A DNA stretch of 64,000 bases from Acanthococcus lagerstroemiae (lineage: Eukaryota; Arthropoda; Insecta; Hemiptera; Eriococcidae), in NCBI GenBank assembly GCA_031841125.1, contig CM063106.1, positions 33,600,001 to 33,664,000 on the forward strand. Direction: 5' to 3'. The notes beneath the pieces are model-generated. The model did no database searches and was not told where the DNA came from. It saw only the letters and a program-made list of their open reading frames with translations. The number at the start of each line of letters is the position of its first letter. Position 1 is the first letter of the stretch. The translations under genes and the position numbers were made by a program. Positions 47,501 through 58,700 of the stretch are shown piece by piece.

Positions 47501-48046
47501 AGACAAGATAAGACATAATGAAGACCTAATCAGTAATAAGACATAAGTTGTTGATTATATCATTATGTCTCATCAGCTGGAGGTTTTTTGTCTTTTTTTT
47601 TCTTTTTTCTTTCTTTCATTCTTTCTGAGAAGGGAGGGTATTCGGCTGGAACTGTTCCGAAGGAGTCGTACCTTAAAAGTTTTATAATTGGCTTCAGTTG
47701 GAAAATTAGTGGTTCTTACTTGGAAAATGTAGGAAAAATTGGAACTTTTGACACTTTTTTCCTGTTTTTGCGATTTTTAGTACGTCTCTGAATACGGCTT
47801 TCATGAAACATCATTTGAATTCAGGTTCCTAAATACGAATAGATTCTCAGATCCGTGTCGATGTGAGATATTTATAAGTTCGGAATATACTTATTTTCTG
47901 TAGTAACTACACTGTTCACTCCTTACCTGTAATTATACGTATGTTTCAGAATGGTTAATTCAATTTTGGAAGAAGAACTGAAAATCATTCACGCGTTTTC
48001 ACAGAAGACATTAACGTCAGAACAGTGGAAAAATTCAAATAATTAA
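38563..48046 (+). CDS. BolA-family protein (BOLA2-like)
   Basis: Three exons (38563-38625, 46691-46788, 47950-48046) join in frame to encode 85 residues: MSITADSLKDKLSKNL..., then VLIVSDDFKGKSLIQRHR, then LKIIHAFSQKTLTSEQW. The RHR-(M/L)VN and HAFSQKTLTxEQW motifs are diagnostic of BolA. The loop that carries a Cys ligand reads NCNCGLKF, like the BOLA2 class that works with monothiol glutaredoxins in cytosolic Fe-S transfer. The first intron is about 8.1 kb and contains the whole ALG6 gene on the same strand. An upstream in-frame ATG at 38470 would add about 31 residues rich in Arg, Lys and Ser, like a mitochondrial presequence. The stop lies only 181 bases before mevalonate kinase. Confidence 0.9.
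38952..40451 (+). CDS. ALG6: ALG6 alpha-1,3-glucosyltransferase
   Basis: A single 499-residue frame. It has the ALG6/ALG8 signature GDYEAQRHWMEIT, holding the acidic residue considered catalytic, followed by GLDYPPLTAYHSYLCG. Multiple hydrophobic segments fit a polytopic ER membrane enzyme. HRIFPVSRGLYEDKVATFW and YHVHEKSILLV fit ALG6 rather than ALG8. The enzyme adds the first glucose from dolichyl-phosphate glucose to the Man9GlcNAc2 lipid precursor of N-glycans. Length is normal and no intron is needed. It sits wholly inside the first intron of the BolA gene on the same strand, so its own promoter must lie in 38626-38951. I prefer MPELNSQNY as start because it just precedes the first membrane segment. 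Confidence 0.93.
   Translation: MPELNSQNYVSGSDYFIFLLAVLMRWCVSLHSYSGEKTPPMFGDYEAQRHWMEITYNIPVQDWYKNTRDNNLTYWGLDYPPLTAYHSYLCGFFGSIIVPESIELHLSKGYESYYHKLFMRCSVLIVDLLIYIPAVYLYFKIHCRNKEQFSSNSGIFLTLLYPGLILIDYGHFQFNCVSLGFFVASVAFISSQNFYIATVLFCLAVNYKQMEFYHSLPFFFFFLGKCFLFIRDRMFVSGFKFIIPIAVIVLLTFFAVWYPFLTSLSDAQQVLHRIFPVSRGLYEDKVATFWCVFNIIYKVHGRVENDIMLQVCLLVTLVSILPSIINLTLNPILKKFKLSLIVCSFCFFLFSYHVHEKSILLVAIPVALDFPRHPVASAWFLLISTFSMVPLIIKDGLFLPYLSLFVFYYLCCVFCSQNLNTRCFSVFTDFKNVWNIVINLSLVGCLVLSFVSRFCPPPDRFPFLWPLLVSCYSFIHFFGFLVYYYYVQCGFRFVKWKGD
40755..40760 (+). terminator. Poly(A) signal of ALG6
   Basis: AATAAA about 300 bases past the ALG6 stop. If used, it must be ignored by the BolA primary transcript, which reads through this site. 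Confidence 0.45.
44858..45013. repeat. GTTACC-family repeat, diverged copy
   Basis: GTTACCC/GGTAAC ladder ending GGCGGGTTTTTGCGCATCAGG. The left end is eroded. Confidence 0.7.
45024..45541. mobile_element. hAT-like non-autonomous element
   Basis: Ends CAGGGTTGTGCCGTAAA and ACAACCCTG, flanked by an 8-bp near-perfect duplication (CTCATGAG at 45016-45023, CTCATAAG at 45542-45549). Subterminal TTTACATTATTCTAC motifs recur on both sides. A second element (45216-45385) lies inside it. Confidence 0.75.
45216..45385. mobile_element. Nested MITE with CAGTGGCGTAGC ends
   Basis: 170 bp with CAGTGGCGTAGCTAGGGG at one end and its imperfect complement (CGACGCTACGCCACTG) at the other. Flanks CTTGTAAC and ATTGTAAT agree at 6 of 8 bases, a likely target duplication. 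G/C-rich interior. Confidence 0.75.
45573..45675. repeat. Foldback element
   Basis: Two arms of about 40 bases pair imperfectly: TGATTTACATGCGATTCGGC with its complement, then ATGTCGCGGACA with TGTCCGCGACAT. The loop is short and T/A-rich. Confidence 0.65.
45765..46245. repeat. Tandem duplication, about 225 bp unit
   Basis: Two diverged copies share GAATAAGTRATGRAAAA, GAATATTTTCAG, TTTGGAAACTTTRGGGGG and ACAAGAGAATGYACTTATT in the same order. Each copy contains a long G run (14 G at 45909). Confidence 0.7.
47156..47388. repeat. GTTACC-family repeat, two units
   Basis: Starts CCCAATGCGCAATC and ends TTTTGCGCATTGGG. The junction at about 47262 (GGGATGCTACGCAATTAG) shows two abutting units. 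It lies in BolA intron 2. Confidence 0.8.
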
Positions 48047-48227
48047 GCCGAATCGCTAGTACATGCAAAATTCAAACTTCTTCCTGGCTAAGCGCTAGTC
48101 CCATATAGTTGATAATGTTATGTGGAAATAACAGACCAAATCGAAATTGAAATTCGCTCATCAGCTTTCTGATATTTTGTAATATATTCTGTGTTAATAT
48201 AGCCTGCATTTAACGTTAGTTTCAACT

Positions 48228-50861
48228 ATGTTAGTTCCGCCAAAATTTATCGTTTCTGCTCCCGGCAAAGTGATTCTATTCGGTGAACATAGTGTCGTTT
48301 ATGGTAAACCTGTCTTAGCGGCCTCAGTAAACAAACGTACTTCATTAATTCTCGAACCTACTACCAGTGACTCGATTGAATTGAAATTTTTAAAATTGAA
48401 TCTCTCGACATCAATACCAGCTGATTTGTTCATAAAATCTGACTTGCTGATCGAAAACAACGCGGCAAAATCTCTTGATGAAAATGAGTTATTAAAGAGA
48501 TCTGAAACCGATGTCGATAAGTTACCGAACTGTCAGAATTTCGATAGAAACCAACGTACCTCGGTACGATGTGTACTCTACCTGATGCATGGTTTATTGG
48601 CAGGCAGAAATAAATTAGGTTCATTTAAAATGACAATCTCATCGGATCTAACAGTGGGAGCTGGAACTGGTAGCTCTGCCTCGTTTTCAGTCTGCGTGGC
48701 TGCAGCATTGTACCATTATTTTCGGGTCATCTACTCCACCAACAGCGAAGATGTGGAAACTTCGAAGCAGTTTACGGAGGAGGTAGATGATATTTTTAAT
48801 TATTTTAGTATCTAAACTTCACGTATAGGTTCATTCGAATTCTGGCATCTAATGTAGAACAACCCATTACCATTATAATGGTAGGTAGTTTAATACTATA
48901 AACCATAACACTTCATTTATCTCTCAGTTCTAATTTGAAGGGATGATTCCAGATTTTAAAAGAGCATAGCTTTATGATTATTTAGTCATAAAATTTAGGA
49001 ATCAGTAGCGACAGAATAGGATGCATTGTAAACTCCAAAAAATGTATGATGGTGCGACGTACCTACTTAATGAAAAAATAATAATAAATAAATAAATCGA
49101 AAACTATTCGGTGAGTTGATGAAGAGAAGCCTTGAGATATTTCAGAGGCGAGATTTATTAGATTCTTTGCTTGTGGATTCAGCATTCAGAGACGGGAAAC
49201 TTCTTTTTTCCACTTGATGTGTTAAGTTTGTATACTTCTCTAAAAAAACAAAAAAAAAACGTTACTGGTACACATTGGCCCTGAAGATAAGCATGGCACT
49301 GAAGGGTCCGCCTCTCCCTCCACATGTAAGAAATAAATAATAAATGAGTTAAAAAAAAAACGGTAGAAATTAGAATTCAAAATATTTGGTCTCAGCAACA
49401 ACATTTAATTTCAAGGTCATTGGAACTTCACTACAACCCTGTACTTAAATAACTCATGCTTGCTCTTTTACTCGTAATTAATTGGAACGAGTTTTTGGCC
49501 ACTTAAGAACCGATGATCCGGAATTGCAATCAGGGTTCTCAACTAAGATTGAAATACCGGCCCACCAAAAATAACAAATAAGAAGCAAAAACAAAAAAAA
49601 GTTAGAAGACCGGTAAAAGTTATGTTTCCCTGACATGAAAAAATGACGCAATTATTGTATTGACCTGATTGCAAATTATCAGCCAATTCTCGCTGTTCTC
49701 GGTGATTTCTCGAACAAAAACCGGGTGTGATCGTAATTTTGTTACAATTGTTGAGTTTGACCGCGATTTTCAAAGTATGTTGCAATCTGACCTACATTAG
49801 AACCGAGTCATCTTATCCAGTAGCTGGTTCATGAGTGTTCTCTTCCGGTTCTTCAGCATGAAATGAAATCCTTTATTTTTTGTAGTATGAAAACATTATT
49901 CTAAAGGATGATAATATTCAATATTAATATTGTTCTTTGTCACCAGGATAAAAAAGTCATCAACGCGTGGGCTTTCGCTTGTGAACAGATCATACATGGC
50001 AAAGCGTCTGGAATTGACAACGTAGTATGTACATATGGTGGAATAGTGAAGATGAGTTCCAGTCACAATGAACCGATAATATTTGATGACATAATTCCCC
50101 TGAGGGTCCTGCTCGTTAACACCAGTATTTATCCTATCCGATAAAGCTGACAGCCGTCGAAAATTAATTTATTCGGAAAATTCACCAGTTTTGTTATTCA
50201 TCTACAGGGATCCCCAGGAATACAGCAGATATGGTTAAAAAAGCGGCCGACTGTCATAGCAAACATTCTACTGTAGTTGACTTGATCATGGAAGCTATGA
50301 GCGAGATAGTCAGTTCTGCTTGCTCAACATTGAATCAATTGAAACTGCATCAAAATTCCACTACCGATAATGTCTTCCGTGAACTATTTTCAAAATTAGA
50401 GGTACACAATGATTTTTTATTAATCGATTGATGTATTATTGCTATGGACGATAAATTAATTTCCACCATTGGGTTTTGTTTCTGGGCTACCTAAGGAGAA
50501 GTGAGAGTTGACCCATCTGAAGTAATAATTTGAAGAAATATAAATTCTGGTAGACTTTCAGTAATTCTAAATATTATTTGACATTGATTTACTCGTGTTC
50601 CAGTGTCTCATTTCACTCAACCATGGTTTACTAGTTAGCCTTGGAGTTTCTCATGAAGCGCTGGACAGCATAGTGAACATAACAAAGAGCTTTAATTTGC
50701 ATTCTAAGTTGACGGGAGCTGGTGGAGGAGGATATGCTATTACACTGATTCCTCCTTATACGTCGGAAGACTGCGTTCAGAATTGCATAAAATCGTTGAA
50801 AAACAGTGGTTACGAGGTAGATGATATTGTAGTGGGAAGCCGTGGAATTTTTCATGTTTGA
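48228..50861 (+). CDS. Mevalonate kinase
   Basis: Four exons (48228-48782, 49947-50124, 50208-50401, 50604-50861) give 394 residues, the normal length. It starts VSAPGKVILFGEHSVVYGKP, the GHMP kinase N-terminal motif. The phosphate-binding loop reads VGAGTGSSASFSV, followed by HGKASGIDNVVCTYGG in exon 2, VNTRIPRNT across exons 2-3 and the C-terminal GHMP motif KLTGAGGGGYAITL in exon 4. The enzyme phosphorylates mevalonate, an early isoprenoid step; insects use the pathway for juvenile hormone, dolichol and ubiquinone rather than sterols. The loop differs from the common PPGAGLGSSA in having TV for PP and Thr for Leu, which may be tolerated. It lies 181 bases after the BolA stop on the same strand. 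Confidence 0.93.
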
Positions 50862-52494
50862 ACGTATGTTCTGATACTGTACAATACCGGTCGTCGGCTA
50901 GCTGATAACTGACTGGCAAATCTTATAATAATAATATGTACATACGAATATAATAGTTCTCCCTCGCTATTTTGAAAATTAATGGGAGTGTAAAAAAAGA
51001 AAAATACTATATAAATTAAGCGTTATTTACAGCAAAATCGGTCTGGTTCTCGTCGGACCCTGGTACCTCTATGTGGTTCTGCTTGGCTTGGTGGGGAAGC
51101 GTGTGGAGTCGGCTGCCTCATCAATTTTCGTCGACAGGAGTTGTTTCTGGATGACATGGACGTCAGGAAAAGTCATTTTTCGTTTGTTTCTTTTTTTGTT
51201 TTTACAAAAAATGTCACGGACAAATAAACTACATAGATATTTGTATTTTCTCCTCCAACAACTCGTAGAAATCAGGCCCTTTGTTAGCATTTGTTTTTGG
51301 TAGATTGGTTTCACTATACAAAAGAATACATTTTTTAAACTTCCGGCAAGTTTGCATTGAAAATAGTCATTTTTAGTCGGTCAAAGAAGAGTTGACACTC
51401 CCTCCGCAGCAATAAGGATCTGAAAAAATAATGAAATGGAAATTTCATGTCCCCCTCCCCATTTTTTAGTTCCATTGGATTTGTTCTTACTGGAAGTCTT
51501 GCAAATCGAGGTCATAGCGCATAGGATAACTCATTTGACACTCGCATTCAGTGCCGAATCCAGAAAGCAGCAAGGGTGGAAGGGGCACGACTAGACCCTA
51601 ATTTTGTATATAAAAATGGCGAGTGGACCAAGCAAAATTCTCTCCCCTGATTTTGGGTAGAAAATTAGCCGGTTTAGACCGAAAACGGGACGACATTAGC
51701 CATTTCAATACTTTTTGCTGCATTTTCAATTTCATCTGGTGTAGACTTGGAACATGAATGGGATCCATGGTCCTGTGTTCCTATATACAATAAGAGGACC
51801 ATGAAGAATAAATAGACTAAGCGTTGGGTAAACAGAGTGAGTCGTTGCTAATATGCGTATTCTGTATATATTGTACTTTTATTCTACATAAATTTTACTT
51901 ACGAGTATTCTGTTCATGTATCTTGTGGATTAAGTATAGAATGAGGACATGGGTGTAACATTTTTTCCCTACGTGCCATCCCTGATATAGAGGTACCTAG
52001 TACAAGAACAAAGTATGTCTTTTTGCTAAACTGGTGAGGGGAAGCACATATCTCACTATGTCTACCGAATGATGGCGTGAACGTATTGTACAGCGTTCAA
52101 AATAACTATATAGTATTGTAAGTATATTAGAATTAATTTTTGTACATTTTGCGTTGATTGTAGTATGGAACTGTAATGAAAACTTAGAACTCATACAGAT
52201 CCGGATTGTTTTACAATTTGTTTTGATATAATAAAATGAGATGAATGATTAATATTGTATGAATTGAAAAATATTTACAAACAGCTTTGATAACGCGAAG
52301 AAAACATACAACTACGACGAAGATTCGTGGAAACAACACTTATTGAATGAAGTTCAATAATTTCTTAATACAATTTCTCACGGACAGTGTTTTCTAAAGA
52401 TAATTACGAATAAGTGAATATTGTTATTTTCATCCTCTCCCCCAAGGAAATAACTACTACTATTTACTAGATTTCTGACAAGACAAGCTCTCAC
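50862..52494. other. Intergenic, mevalonate kinase to CRYL1
   Basis: The two genes converge here. AATAAA at 51223-51228 could end the mevalonate kinase transcript. Overlapping frames at 51069-51314 on both strands show no domain. I see nothing else supportable. Confidence 0.5.
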
Positions 52495-53439
52495 CTAAGC
52501 ATTATTTTTTTTCTTCAGTTGAGACAGTTTGATTAGAGACTCGTCTCTCCACTTCCTTCGCCCAGCGAGCTCATCCAATGGCGTAATCTGATTAAGCTGC
52601 TGTGCTATATTGTCTGCTGTAGGTCCGGCGAATTTTGGAATAGGCTTAAATGTTTGACATACGGCGTACATACTATCTTTATAACGAGAGCAGTAATTAG
52701 CAAAACCTTCGGCATTTAAATGAGCCGTTTCCAGCGGACCTAAGAAAGCATACCGCATACCCAAACCTTCAGTCATAACTTTATCAATGTTTTCAACATC
52801 GAGAAATCCATCCTGAATCAAATTGAAACATTCGTTTAGAATAGCATATTGTATTCTATTCAGCGCGAACCCTGGCAGTTCCTTATTGAGTCTGATCGGA
52901 GCTTGGCCGACTTCTTGCATGAGATTGATTGTCGCTTCGACAACCTCTGGAAGGGTCCACGGTGCCGGTACGACTTCAACTAAAGGGACGAAATACGGAG
53001 GATTCACAGGATGAGAAACGATGAACTGACTCTTATGAGATAATCCTGCCGACAGAATTGATGGCAAAAATGTTGACGTGGAACTGGACAGAATAGTTTT
53101 GTTGTCGATGACTTTGTCGATTTCGGCGTATAATTTCTTCTTCAAATCGAGTACTTCAGGGATGCATTCTTGCAACAAAAATGCATTCTCAGTGACTTGT
53201 TTCAAATCTTCAGTTCCTCTGATCAAACTGCACTGTTGCTGGGCAGTAAGATTACCCCGCAATATATTTTGTAATTCTAGTCTAAGAAGCTGTTCTCGAA
53301 TGTCGGTAAGAGCGTTGTTCACTTGCTCCGAAACGATGTCATAAATCATAACTTGATAACCGGCACTAGCAAATATTATTGCCCAACTTCTGCCAATAAG
53401 CCCACTGCCCAATATTCCGATTTTGTTTGAACTCTCCAT
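52495..53439 (-). CDS. CRYL1-like L-gulonate 3-dehydrogenase
   Basis: A single frame of 314 residues starting MESSNKIGILGSGLIGRSWA, where GxGxxG is the Rossmann NAD-binding loop at the very N terminus. Family motifs include SSTSTFLPS, FIVSHPVNPPYFVPLVEVVP and ELPGFALNRIQYAILNE, typical of lambda-crystallin homologs in the 3-hydroxyacyl-CoA dehydrogenase superfamily. CRYL1 oxidises L-gulonate in the uronate cycle. The start chosen is the Met just before the Rossmann strand; an acceptor-like CCAG about 20 bases upstream suggests a noncoding 5' exon, so the 12 extra in-frame residues upstream are probably not translated. The gene is intronless here, unlike its neighbours. The left end of the two-gene transposon lies about 370 bp upstream. 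Confidence 0.9.
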   Translation of the reverse strand: MESSNKIGILGSGLIGRSWAIIFASAGYQVMIYDIVSEQVNNALTDIREQLLRLELQNILRGNLTAQQQCSLIRGTEDLKQVTENAFLLQECIPEVLDLKKKLYAEIDKVIDNKTILSSSTSTFLPSILSAGLSHKSQFIVSHPVNPPYFVPLVEVVPAPWTLPEVVEATINLMQEVGQAPIRLNKELPGFALNRIQYAILNECFNLIQDGFLDVENIDKVMTEGLGMRYAFLGPLETAHLNAEGFANYCSRYKDSMYAVCQTFKPIPKFAGPTADNIAQQLNQITPLDELAGRRKWRDESLIKLSQLKKKNNA

Positions 53440-53806
53440 TTTATGAAAATTCTCCTGGAACATACAAATTTTCAACCTTTAGATGAAATAAATAGAGCAA
53501 AAAATGTACTGTACGTGCATGTATAAATTGCGCATATTTCAGAGGAACATATTTATCACCAGAGCAAGAAGGTCTCAGTCTGGGGGGGGGGGTTAGTGGT
53601 CGCTACAACTTATATTCCGTCTTCTTATTGCTGTACTTAATTGATGTACTAAAGTACACTCAGAAATACACTGGACCCCCCCCTCCCTTGGTTTGAAGAA
53701 TATGTGGATATATTTATCATGAAACAATGTTAAACATATTCGTAGGTATTCCTGTTACGACACTGTGAACGGTACAGAAAAGACGTCGAATGATATTCAT
53801 GTTAAT
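53440..53806. other. CRYL1 upstream region
   Basis: Probable 5' leader and promoter of CRYL1. It contains a G run at about 53582 and a C run at about 53680, and nothing else recognisable. Confidence 0.4.
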
Positions 53807-53978
53807 AGACTCCCGGACAAAATTTTAGAATGGCTTCATTTTCAGCAGATACATAGTTTGCAATACATGAATGAAGAATGTAAAAGCAGATTTTGAAAAA
53901 AATTAATTTGAAAGAAGATATGAGGTCTTAAAGTTGCGCTGCACGGAAAAAGGTACCTCGATGCGAACCTTGTAGTTG

Positions 53979-53998
53979 TGACGTCACTGACTTGACAT
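53979..53998 (+). promoter_or_regulatory. Subterminal inverted motif, left
   Basis: TGACGTCACTGACTTGACAT, a CRE-type palindrome plus TTGACAT, about 125 bases before the nuclease start codon. An inverted copy precedes the transposase gene. Confidence 0.55.
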
Positions 53999-54123
53999 CG
54001 GATACGAGAGTATTTCGTTTGCCCGGCGTTTACCGTGTTATCACCAATTATTACGCTTTCTTGAATATTTGTTTTCGTGTTAATCTCTTAATTTTCATGT
54101 ACATTAGGTAACTCAAATTAAGT

Positions 54124-55604
54124 ATGAGTGACAGTGGTTTTGTGAAAGCCGATGGCCGTAATTTACCAACTGTAGATTTATATATGATTTTGGATTTCTT
54201 TCGTCAGAACACGGATTTCAATATCCTCGAAGTTCGCGGCTGGAAAGCAGGACAGTAAGTACTCACATACTGGTATTTCTGGAAGACTGATTGATTTCCG
54301 GATACTATGATAAATATCTATTGTTGCTTGAATCTACAAATGTTTCAGTTCTACAAGATCGTCGTACATTGATTCAGCTATTGGGTATGTTGACTTGAAA
54401 CGAGATGGAAAGTTTTGTATTGTTCGAGGTAAAGTGTGTCCCGAACACAAGATACGACAGAAATTATATTCTGTGGAAAGTAAAATTGATGAAGACGCCG
54501 AAGAAATTATTAGTGTCGATTGTCATGACTGCACTGCATCTGATGGTATGAATAATAAACCTGGGAGCTTCCTTCATTTGTTCATTGATTACTGTGATGA
54601 GTAACATTACATTAACATTTTTCCTTTTTATGTATATTTTACTGACAGGAGGCTGTAAGCATGCCATAGCCTTCATTATGTGGTTACATGAGAGGAGTTC
54701 AGATCCATCACCCACTGATGTTGCTTGCTATTGGAAGAAACCCAAGCTGTCCCGCATCCAAGATAAGAAAGTTGCTACAGTAGCTGATTTCAAGAAAATA
54801 GAAGATGCAAGTGTCCAGAATGCAAACACGGTTTGTCAGGGATTCCTGGCACACCTACAACCGTTCTCTAAGGTTTTATTCACGCAAATGTATCTACCTT
54901 CGGAATTTGATTCCCTAGACTTACACGTTGTTGGAGTGAAATTCAAACAACGCGTTCAAGATCAATCGTATGAAAATTTTATTCCCTTTTTAAAGTCTCA
55001 AATAAAGTCTAGTGATTGTGTTATAGCCTGTAGAAAATCGATGGAACAAAGCAATAGCAGTCTATGGCACACATTACGTTATGCGAGGATCACTGGTTCT
55101 ACAGTACATGAAATAGCTCATGCTGTACAAAGTCTCAGTCTGAAAGAGAAACTCTTTGGAGTCTCCAAAGTACCGCTAACTGCGGCAATAAAACGAGGAA
55201 AATCGCTCGAAGGATTAGTATTCAAAAAAGTGTGTGACGAACTAAAAATTAAGTTCAAAAACGAAGGATTTCTTATCAGTTCACGATTACCTATTTTTGG
55301 TGCATCACCAGATGGTGTGTCGGAGGACAGTATTCTGGAAATAAAGTGTCCTATGAAAGATAAAACTATTAGTAATTACGTGAAGGGAAATGTACTAGCT
55401 CAAAAAGTTCGAGACCAAATGCAATTACAAATGTTACTTTTTAAGAAAAACAAGGGAATTCTGGCTGTTGCAGACCCTAATTTTGAGACTAACAAGAAAG
55501 TAAATTACTATTACGATACTTTAGATCGTGTATATTTGAAAGATTTATGTCATAAGGCCGAGAATTATTGGATAAGAAATATCCTACCAGAGTTAATAAA
55601 ATGA
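54124..55604 (+). CDS. YqaJ-type nuclease with SWIM-like finger
   Basis: Three exons (54124-54254, 54349-54545, 54649-55604) give 427 residues with no stop or frameshift. An N-terminal segment (VDLYMILDFFRQN) leads to a Cys/His cluster, CHDCTASDGGCKHAIAF, split by intron 2, that resembles a SWIM zinc finger. The C-terminal half is a YqaJ/lambda-exonuclease fold of the PD-(D/E)XK group: GASPDG carries the metal-binding Asp, LEIKCP the E-x-K, and DQMQLQM the trailing Gln motif. Many animal genomes carry such proteins, largely as transposon passengers. Its role in transposition is not established; DNA end processing is a reasonable inference. It converges on the transposase gene and shares its subterminal promoter motif. 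Confidence 0.88.
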
Positions 55605-55722
55605 AGTGTTATATGATGTAATCGTGTATATTTCAAAGAAAAATATAATAGTGCTTCCCATATTAAATGAAATAATAAATTATTGATACAAATACATAAT
55701 AATACTATGTTACATTCTTCAT

Positions 55723-58700
55723 CACCCCCTCTCAGGTAAGTCTGGTCAACGAAAGGGGGTATGACCAAAACTCCTCACTCACTCCCACCCATAAAAAAAT
55801 CTCATTCAATACGCAAACCATAGACTCTCCCGGACAAATTTTAGTAGTAAAAAAAAAAAAAAAACTAAAGCCAACAAAAATAAAACCTTTGATCTAAAAA
55901 TAGGCACACTAAACGTCAGAACTCTGAAAGGAGAAGAAAAACTAAAATCCCTGGTAGAGGCTATGGGGGAGGCTAAATTGGATATTTTAGGAATCTCAGA
56001 AATCAGATGAAACGACGAAAAAATCTATCAAACAAAAAACAACTACACCTTTTTTCATATTGGAAATAACCAAGGGCAAAAAGGGGTAGGCATTCTAATA
56101 GACCCAAAATTAAAGAATAACATAGTAGAACTAAACGGGATATCCGACAGAATAGCAACAATGAAAATAGAAATCCATAACAACATTTTATGTCTGATCC
56201 TGGTTTATGCTCCAACATCAACTTCATCAGAACAGGAAGTGGAAAAATTTTATAAACTTTTAGGCGAAACGTACCAAGAAATAAATCCAAAAATTAAAAA
56301 AAAGACAAAATTAGTAATTCTTGGCGACTTTAACAGTCAGATAGGGAAAAGTAAACCTGAAGAAGAATGTCTACTAGGAAAATTTGATTATGTAAAACGT
56401 AATATAAGAGGTGAAAAATTAATTAAATTTTGCCAGGAATTAGACCTGAAAATAAAAAATGGCTTCTTCAAGAAGAAAAGAAGATGGACCTGGATCAGCC
56501 CAAATCAGGAATACAAAAACCAAATCGACTTCGTCCTAACACCTAGTAAAAACAAAAATATTACAGATTTTGGAGTATCAAATAAATTCAAATTTGTCTC
56601 TGATCATAGACTCATACAGACCACTTTAAAATTATCAAAAACAATATCGTACTATAAAAAAAATTTTAAAAAAACAACTTCAGATATAAGCAACTTAGAG
56701 AGCTACAAAAAAAATATCCCTAAGGCTTTAGAAAAATTAACAAGGACGAACCTACAAAATGTAGAGGAGTACTACGCAGCTCTCTGTCATGCTATACTGG
56801 AAAGCTCAAAAACACTTAGAAATAACTATGAAAATCAAAATCAAAAAGATATTAAGGAAAATCATACAGAAATTTTGAACAACCTTTGGAAGGTAAGAAG
56901 AAAAATTTGAAGTCAGAAAAACAAAAGCGCAAAAGACAAGGTGGAATTAAACATGGTTTCGAAAAAAATTAAAAATATTCAAAAGGAAAAAGAAGAGCAC
57001 TGGAAATCGAGCCTGATTAATGAAACCTTGGATAATGCAAAAAACATGAAAAAACTTAACCGCAACTTATCATTAGGGACTCAATTAACCACACACCTCA
57101 TGGACAAACCTGGTACCAAAGTATATGATCGGAGAGAAATGAATAAAATAGCCACGGATTTTTATAAAAACCTCTACTCTTCGGAATTAACGGAAAGAGC
57201 AATATCTCAAACCAGCCTATGGAGTAAGGACAGTGAATTAGAACCACCCCTTCTGGCATCAGAGATAAGACACGTAGTGAAAAAACTGAAAAAAAAACAA
57301 AGCTCCGGGTAGTGACGGCGTCAAAAACGAACACATAATCCATGGAGGAGAGGAGATGATAAAATCATTAACTCTACTTTTCAACAAAATTTTGGTAACT
57401 GGCATAATCCCTAAAAGCTGGAAACTATCTGATATTATTCTACTCTTTAAAAAAGGAAATAGACACCAAATTGGAAACTACAGACCCATAAGCCTTTCCC
57501 CAACAATCTCAAAAATGTTTTCTAAACTAATTGAAATGAGACTTAGAAATTTTTAGGAACCCCACCAAACTCCAGACCAAGCAGGATTCAGAAAAAACTA
57601 CTCGACGTTAGACCATCTCCACACTATAAACCAAATTATTGAAAAATCCCAAGAATATTCTGAAAACGTGCATATTGCATTCATTGATTATAATAAAGCT
57701 TTCGACTCACTAGAACACCCATACATCCTAAAAACTTTGTATTCACAAGGTGTCCCGAAACAACTAATGAAAATTGTACAGGATATGTACTCAGGTCCAG
57801 AGAGCCGTATCGTCACAGACGTAACAGGAGAATACTTTCAAATAAACAAAGGAGTACGTCAAGGCGACCCACTGTCCCCCCTCCTATTCATTGCAGCCTT
57901 AGAAGAAATCTTCAGAGAGCTGGATTGGGAAGGGAAAGGTTTGATGTTGAACGGCAAAAAAATATCCAATTTCAGATTTGCGGATGACATTGCCGTAATA
58001 TCTGATTCTTGGAACGAGTTAGAGGAAATGATTCAAGAGCTAAACAAAGAAGGGAAAAAGGCAGGCTTAACAATCAACTTCGAAAAATCCAAAATTTTAT
58101 CAACAGAAACCAACCCCCTCAAAATTAAGATTGAAAACAAAGAACTAGAATAAGTTTCGGACATAATATATTTAGGACAACTAACTGCTTTGGAAAATAA
58201 AACAGAAAAAGAAATAAACAGAAGAATTACGTTGGCATGGAAAAAATTCTGGTCACTGAAAAAAATTTTTAAAGGTAACTTCAAAAACGCCCACAAAAGT
58301 GAAATATTCAGCATGTGCGTCGCCCCAGTTCTGACATACGGCTCCTCAACCTGGGCACTCAACAAAAAATTAGAAAATAAAATAGAAACTACACAAAACT
58401 CCATGATGAGGTCCATGTTAGGCATAAAAATAAAAGACCGCATCAGTACAAAATATATTAGAAAAAAACTGCCAGGAATAAGGAACACTCTTCAAACGAT
58501 AAGGAATCAAAAATGGAGATGGGCGGGACATGTAGCCCGACTCCATAAAGATAGGTGGGCATACATAGCAACCTTTTGGACTTTAGGCCACAAAAAAAGG
58601 AAAAAAGGGAAACCAAAATTTAGGTGGAGGGACGAGATCGATAGGTTTTTAAAACATAGTCACTTTCACCGAACAGCAATAGAACGCAAGGAATGGGAGA

